Source: a virus. Taken from it: a DNA stretch of 64,000 nt. The DNA lies in IMG/VR virus record IMGVR_UViG_3300025117_000056, positions 20,983 to 84,982 of that record. One strand, 5' to 3'. Both the position numbers and the translations under genes were made by a program. Shown piece after piece: positions 62,146 to 64,000 of this stretch. Below the pieces are notes generated by a model. That model saw only the letters and a list, made by a program, of their open reading frames with translations. It searched no databases and was not told the DNA's origin. The stretch's first letter is position 1. Every line of letters begins with the position of its first letter.

Positions 62146-62673
62146 ATGAAAAAATCATGTAAAATTGCTATAACATGGGATTGTAATCTAGATTGTTCTT
62201 ATTGTTGTAATAAGTTAGATGCTGTACAAAATAAGTTTCAAAATTCAACTTTAGATGAAATACTTGTTCAAAATTATGAAAATATATCAATTACTGGTGG
62301 AGAAATAGGTATATGTCCAGAAAAACTTAACAATTATCTTGAGATTTTAGGAAAAACAAAATCGAAATTATGGTTATATACTAACGGTAGATTAATGCCA
62401 CAAATGTTAATTAGACCTGAAAGAATTAATGGTATTAATATTAGCTGTCATAATAGTATATCACACAGTTTGTTATGTGTGAATCAATGGGAAAAATATA
62501 AGGATATAAATATTAGATTACATATACAAGATGAAAAATATGATGACTATCTTATTAGTATGCAAAAATTAATAGAGTTATATATTCCTAAACAAAATAT
62601 TAAATTGTGGACGTTAGATAAATGTTTTGACAATATTGAAGAAGATTGGTATTATATATCAGGAGTTAATTAA
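62146..62673 (+). CDS. Small radical SAM protein
   Basis: 175 residues with the C-x-x-x-C-x-x-C iron-sulfur motif CNLDCSYC (C13, C17, C20) and a GGE-type SAM-binding motif ITGGEIG (about 49-55). It is short for the superfamily (usually 200-350), so it may lack a C-terminal substrate domain. Related small phage enzymes include QueE-like ones, but the substrate cannot be told. It follows the primase-helicase gene. Confidence 0.8.
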   Translation: MKKSCKIAITWDCNLDCSYCCNKLDAVQNKFQNSTLDEILVQNYENISITGGEIGICPEKLNNYLEILGKTKSKLWLYTNGRLMPQMLIRPERINGINISCHNSISHSLLCVNQWEKYKDINIRLHIQDEKYDDYLISMQKLIELYIPKQNIKLWTLDKCFDNIEEDWYYISGVN

Positions 62674-62675
62674 AA

Positions 62676-62777
62676 ATGATTTTACTTATATGTTTACTAA
62701 TAATATTTTATGTAATTTTATTTATTGGGATTATATCTTATAAAGGTAAGAACTATATTAAAAAAACAATAAAATAA
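62676..62777 (+). CDS. Short membrane peptide
   Basis: 33 residues (ILLICLLIIFYVILFIGIISY, then a basic tail). Starts just behind the radical SAM gene. Unknown function. Confidence 0.5.
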   Translation: MILLICLLIIFYVILFIGIISYKGKNYIKKTIK

Positions 62778-62796
62778 TCGAACGGAGGTGAGATAT

Positions 62797-63150
62797 ATGA
62801 CGTTAAAAGAGTGTATAGAAAAAGGATTTAAGAAATTTACTAGACCTAATTATAAAAAATATAATGTATATTGTTTCTTTGATTCAGATAATGCATTACA
62901 ATACATGGATAGAGATTGGGTAGGATTTGATACTAATTATATAGTATTTAAAGATGATTTAATTGCTGATGATTGGGAAAAATATAAAGTAAAAGTTAAA
63001 AAAGAAAGATACATTTATTTACATAAATATGATATGATGAAAGAATTTAGAGTGGATTATAGACTATTTCTATCAATAGAAGATGCTGAAGAAATTAGAA
63101 CATCCATGGCTGGAAAAATATTAAAAATAGAATGGGAAGAGGAGGAATAA
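62797..63150 (+). CDS. Hypothetical protein
   Basis: 117 residues from the ATG at 62797 with GGAGGTGAGATAT upstream; a GTG nine bases earlier is part of that site. Contains a DDLIADDWEKYK segment like DUF2829-type phage proteins (helix then AxDW). Not certain. Confidence 0.6.
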   Translation: MTLKECIEKGFKKFTRPNYKKYNVYCFFDSDNALQYMDRDWVGFDTNYIVFKDDLIADDWEKYKVKVKKERYIYLHKYDMMKEFRVDYRLFLSIEDAEEIRTSMAGKILKIEWEEEE

Positions 63151-63443
63151 TGAGCTATACTGAACATTTAGCAAGACAATTAGTTGAAGAAGCTATGAAA
63201 ACAGAACAATCGTTAATCTTAGAACAGTTAACTGATTTAGTTTCTAGAAATTTGTTAGTTATAGAATCAACACAGCCAGTTATAATTCAAGATTGTTGTA
63301 GTAATAAATTAACAATACAAAAGAAAATAAAGTTGACTTTAAAAGATAAAGAATATATACTAAAACTAGAAGAAGAGAATAAAGAATTAAGATCTATAAT
63401 TAAAAACTTAACTATAAGTTTAACTAATTATAAAGATATTTAA
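63150..63443 (+). CDS. Hypothetical protein
   Basis: 97 residues from the ATG at 63150 (TAATG overlap, GAGGAGG upstream). Coiled-coil C-terminus (LKLEEENKELRSIIKNL). No family. Confidence 0.6.
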   Translation: MSYTEHLARQLVEEAMKTEQSLILEQLTDLVSRNLLVIESTQPVIIQDCCSNKLTIQKKIKLTLKDKEYILKLEEENKELRSIIKNLTISLTNYKDI

Positions 63444-63457
63444 CAAAAGGAATCAAA

Positions 63458-63736
63458 ATGAATAGTAAACTACTTACACATTTTTTAAACAAAACAGTAT
63501 TTGTAACATTTCAACATGGTTCTAAAGTATTTGGTGAAGAAGATTTTGCTATAGAAGGCATCATTGTTGATATAGACAATGAGTTTATCTATATTAAATC
63601 AACAACAGTTAACGATAGAATTGCAGCATTTAAGATAAGTTTAATTGAGAGTATACAGGATGCTGAAGGAACTGAAGATATTGAAGAAGATTATGATAAA
63701 TTTGAAAGTAATAATGGTGGTAATATACTGAATTGA
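63458..63736 (+). CDS. Hypothetical protein
   Basis: 92 residues, acidic C-terminus, beta-rich start with TVFVTFQHGSKVFG. AAAAGGAATCAAA upstream. Unknown family. Confidence 0.6.
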   Translation: MNSKLLTHFLNKTVFVTFQHGSKVFGEEDFAIEGIIVDIDNEFIYIKSTTVNDRIAAFKISLIESIQDAEGTEDIEEDYDKFESNNGGNILN

Positions 63737-63768
63737 GGTGTTATTGCTGAAAGAATTGAGGTATATGT

Positions 63769-64000
63769 ATGACAGAATATGAAAAAGATTTAGCTATGGT
63801 TAAACGAGATAGTTATGCTTTGGAATACGTTAAACATCAAACTTATGAATTATGTTTAGCTGTGGTTATAGAGAATGGTTATGCTTTGAAATATGTTGAA
63901 CATCAAACTCCCGAATTATGTTTAGCTGCTGTTAATCAATATGGTTATGCTTTACAATTTGTTAAGCATCAAACAGAAGAAATATGTTTAGCTGCTGTTA
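63769..64000 (+). CDS. DUF4116-like repeat protein, copy 5 (3' end off the window)
   Basis: The ATG at 63769 (GAGGTATATGT upstream) opens a frame that reads MTEYEKDLAMVKRDSYAL and then 22-residue repeat units up to the window edge. From about 63878 its sequence is identical to a stretch of copy 1 near 48703. The C-terminal part lies outside the window. Confidence 0.8.
   Translation, partial: MTEYEKDLAMVKRDSYALEYVKHQTYELCLAVVIENGYALKYVEHQTPELCLAAVNQYGYALQFVKHQTEEICLAAV

Noticed and set aside
1-64000. Integrase, repressor or attachment site
   Set aside because: No recombinase, Cro/CI-like protein or direct-repeat att site was recognisable; a virulent lifestyle is suggested but the window is not the whole genome.

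Overview
This window is part of the genome of a strongly AT-rich tailed double-stranded DNA phage. Nearly every gene has a Shine-Dalgarno sequence, genes are tightly packed with ATGA or TAATG overlaps, and TAA, TAG and TGA all act as stops. I see no integrase, repressor, rRNA, tRNA, CRISPR array or host gene. The host cannot be named; sigma-70-type promoters (TTGACA/TATAAT with 17-base spacers) suggest a low-GC bacterium with an ordinary housekeeping sigma factor. The tail genes (a nozzle-like and an adaptor-like protein, no tape measure, no contractile sheath) suggest a short-tailed phage. Both ends of the window cut through a gene.

Left arm (1-32599, minus strand) is the virion module. In transcription order: a membrane protein, a terminase small-subunit candidate, the terminase large subunit carrying a mini-intein in its Walker A motif, several head-surface or fibre-like proteins, the portal, a scaffold-like protein, and the major capsid protein split by a group I intron with a LAGLIDADG endonuclease. 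These are followed by repeat-rich tail fibres with an assembly chaperone, a holin-like protein, an adaptor-like protein, a large nozzle-like protein, and long coiled-coil or Ala-rich proteins that may be ejected or internal virion proteins. Two HNH endonuclease genes sit between virion genes, one broken by a frameshift. An 18-base motif (TTATCAAGTATTAATGTR in the sense direction) recurs before several of these genes, often just after a terminator-like hairpin, and is proposed as the late promoter of this phage.

Right arm (33013-64000, plus strand) is the early and metabolic module, with sigma-70-type promoters at 32760, 32954, 35986, 38999, 42630 and 45572. It begins with small and membrane proteins, a SLOG-family protein, dUTPase, a HAD nucleotidase, an M15 peptidase endolysin, a nuclease-like protein, the RNA ligase RtcB and a GNAT acetyltransferase. 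A 1.3 kb AT-rich, hairpin-dense stretch (44291-45639) follows and could be a replication or control region. The accessory region beyond it holds many tiny genes (several single-span membrane peptides), DUF932, PcfJ-like and GP88-like proteins, and five copies of a 22-residue-repeat (DUF4116-like) family that exchange sequence with each other. The last part carries recombination and replication genes: a Cas4/RecB-like exonuclease with a cysteine cluster, a Rad52-like annealing protein, a primase-helicase and a small radical SAM protein.

The main points of interest are the intron in the capsid gene, the intein in the terminase P-loop, the DUF4116 gene family with its 66-base units, the late promoter candidate, and the structured leaders and noncoding block of the early arm.
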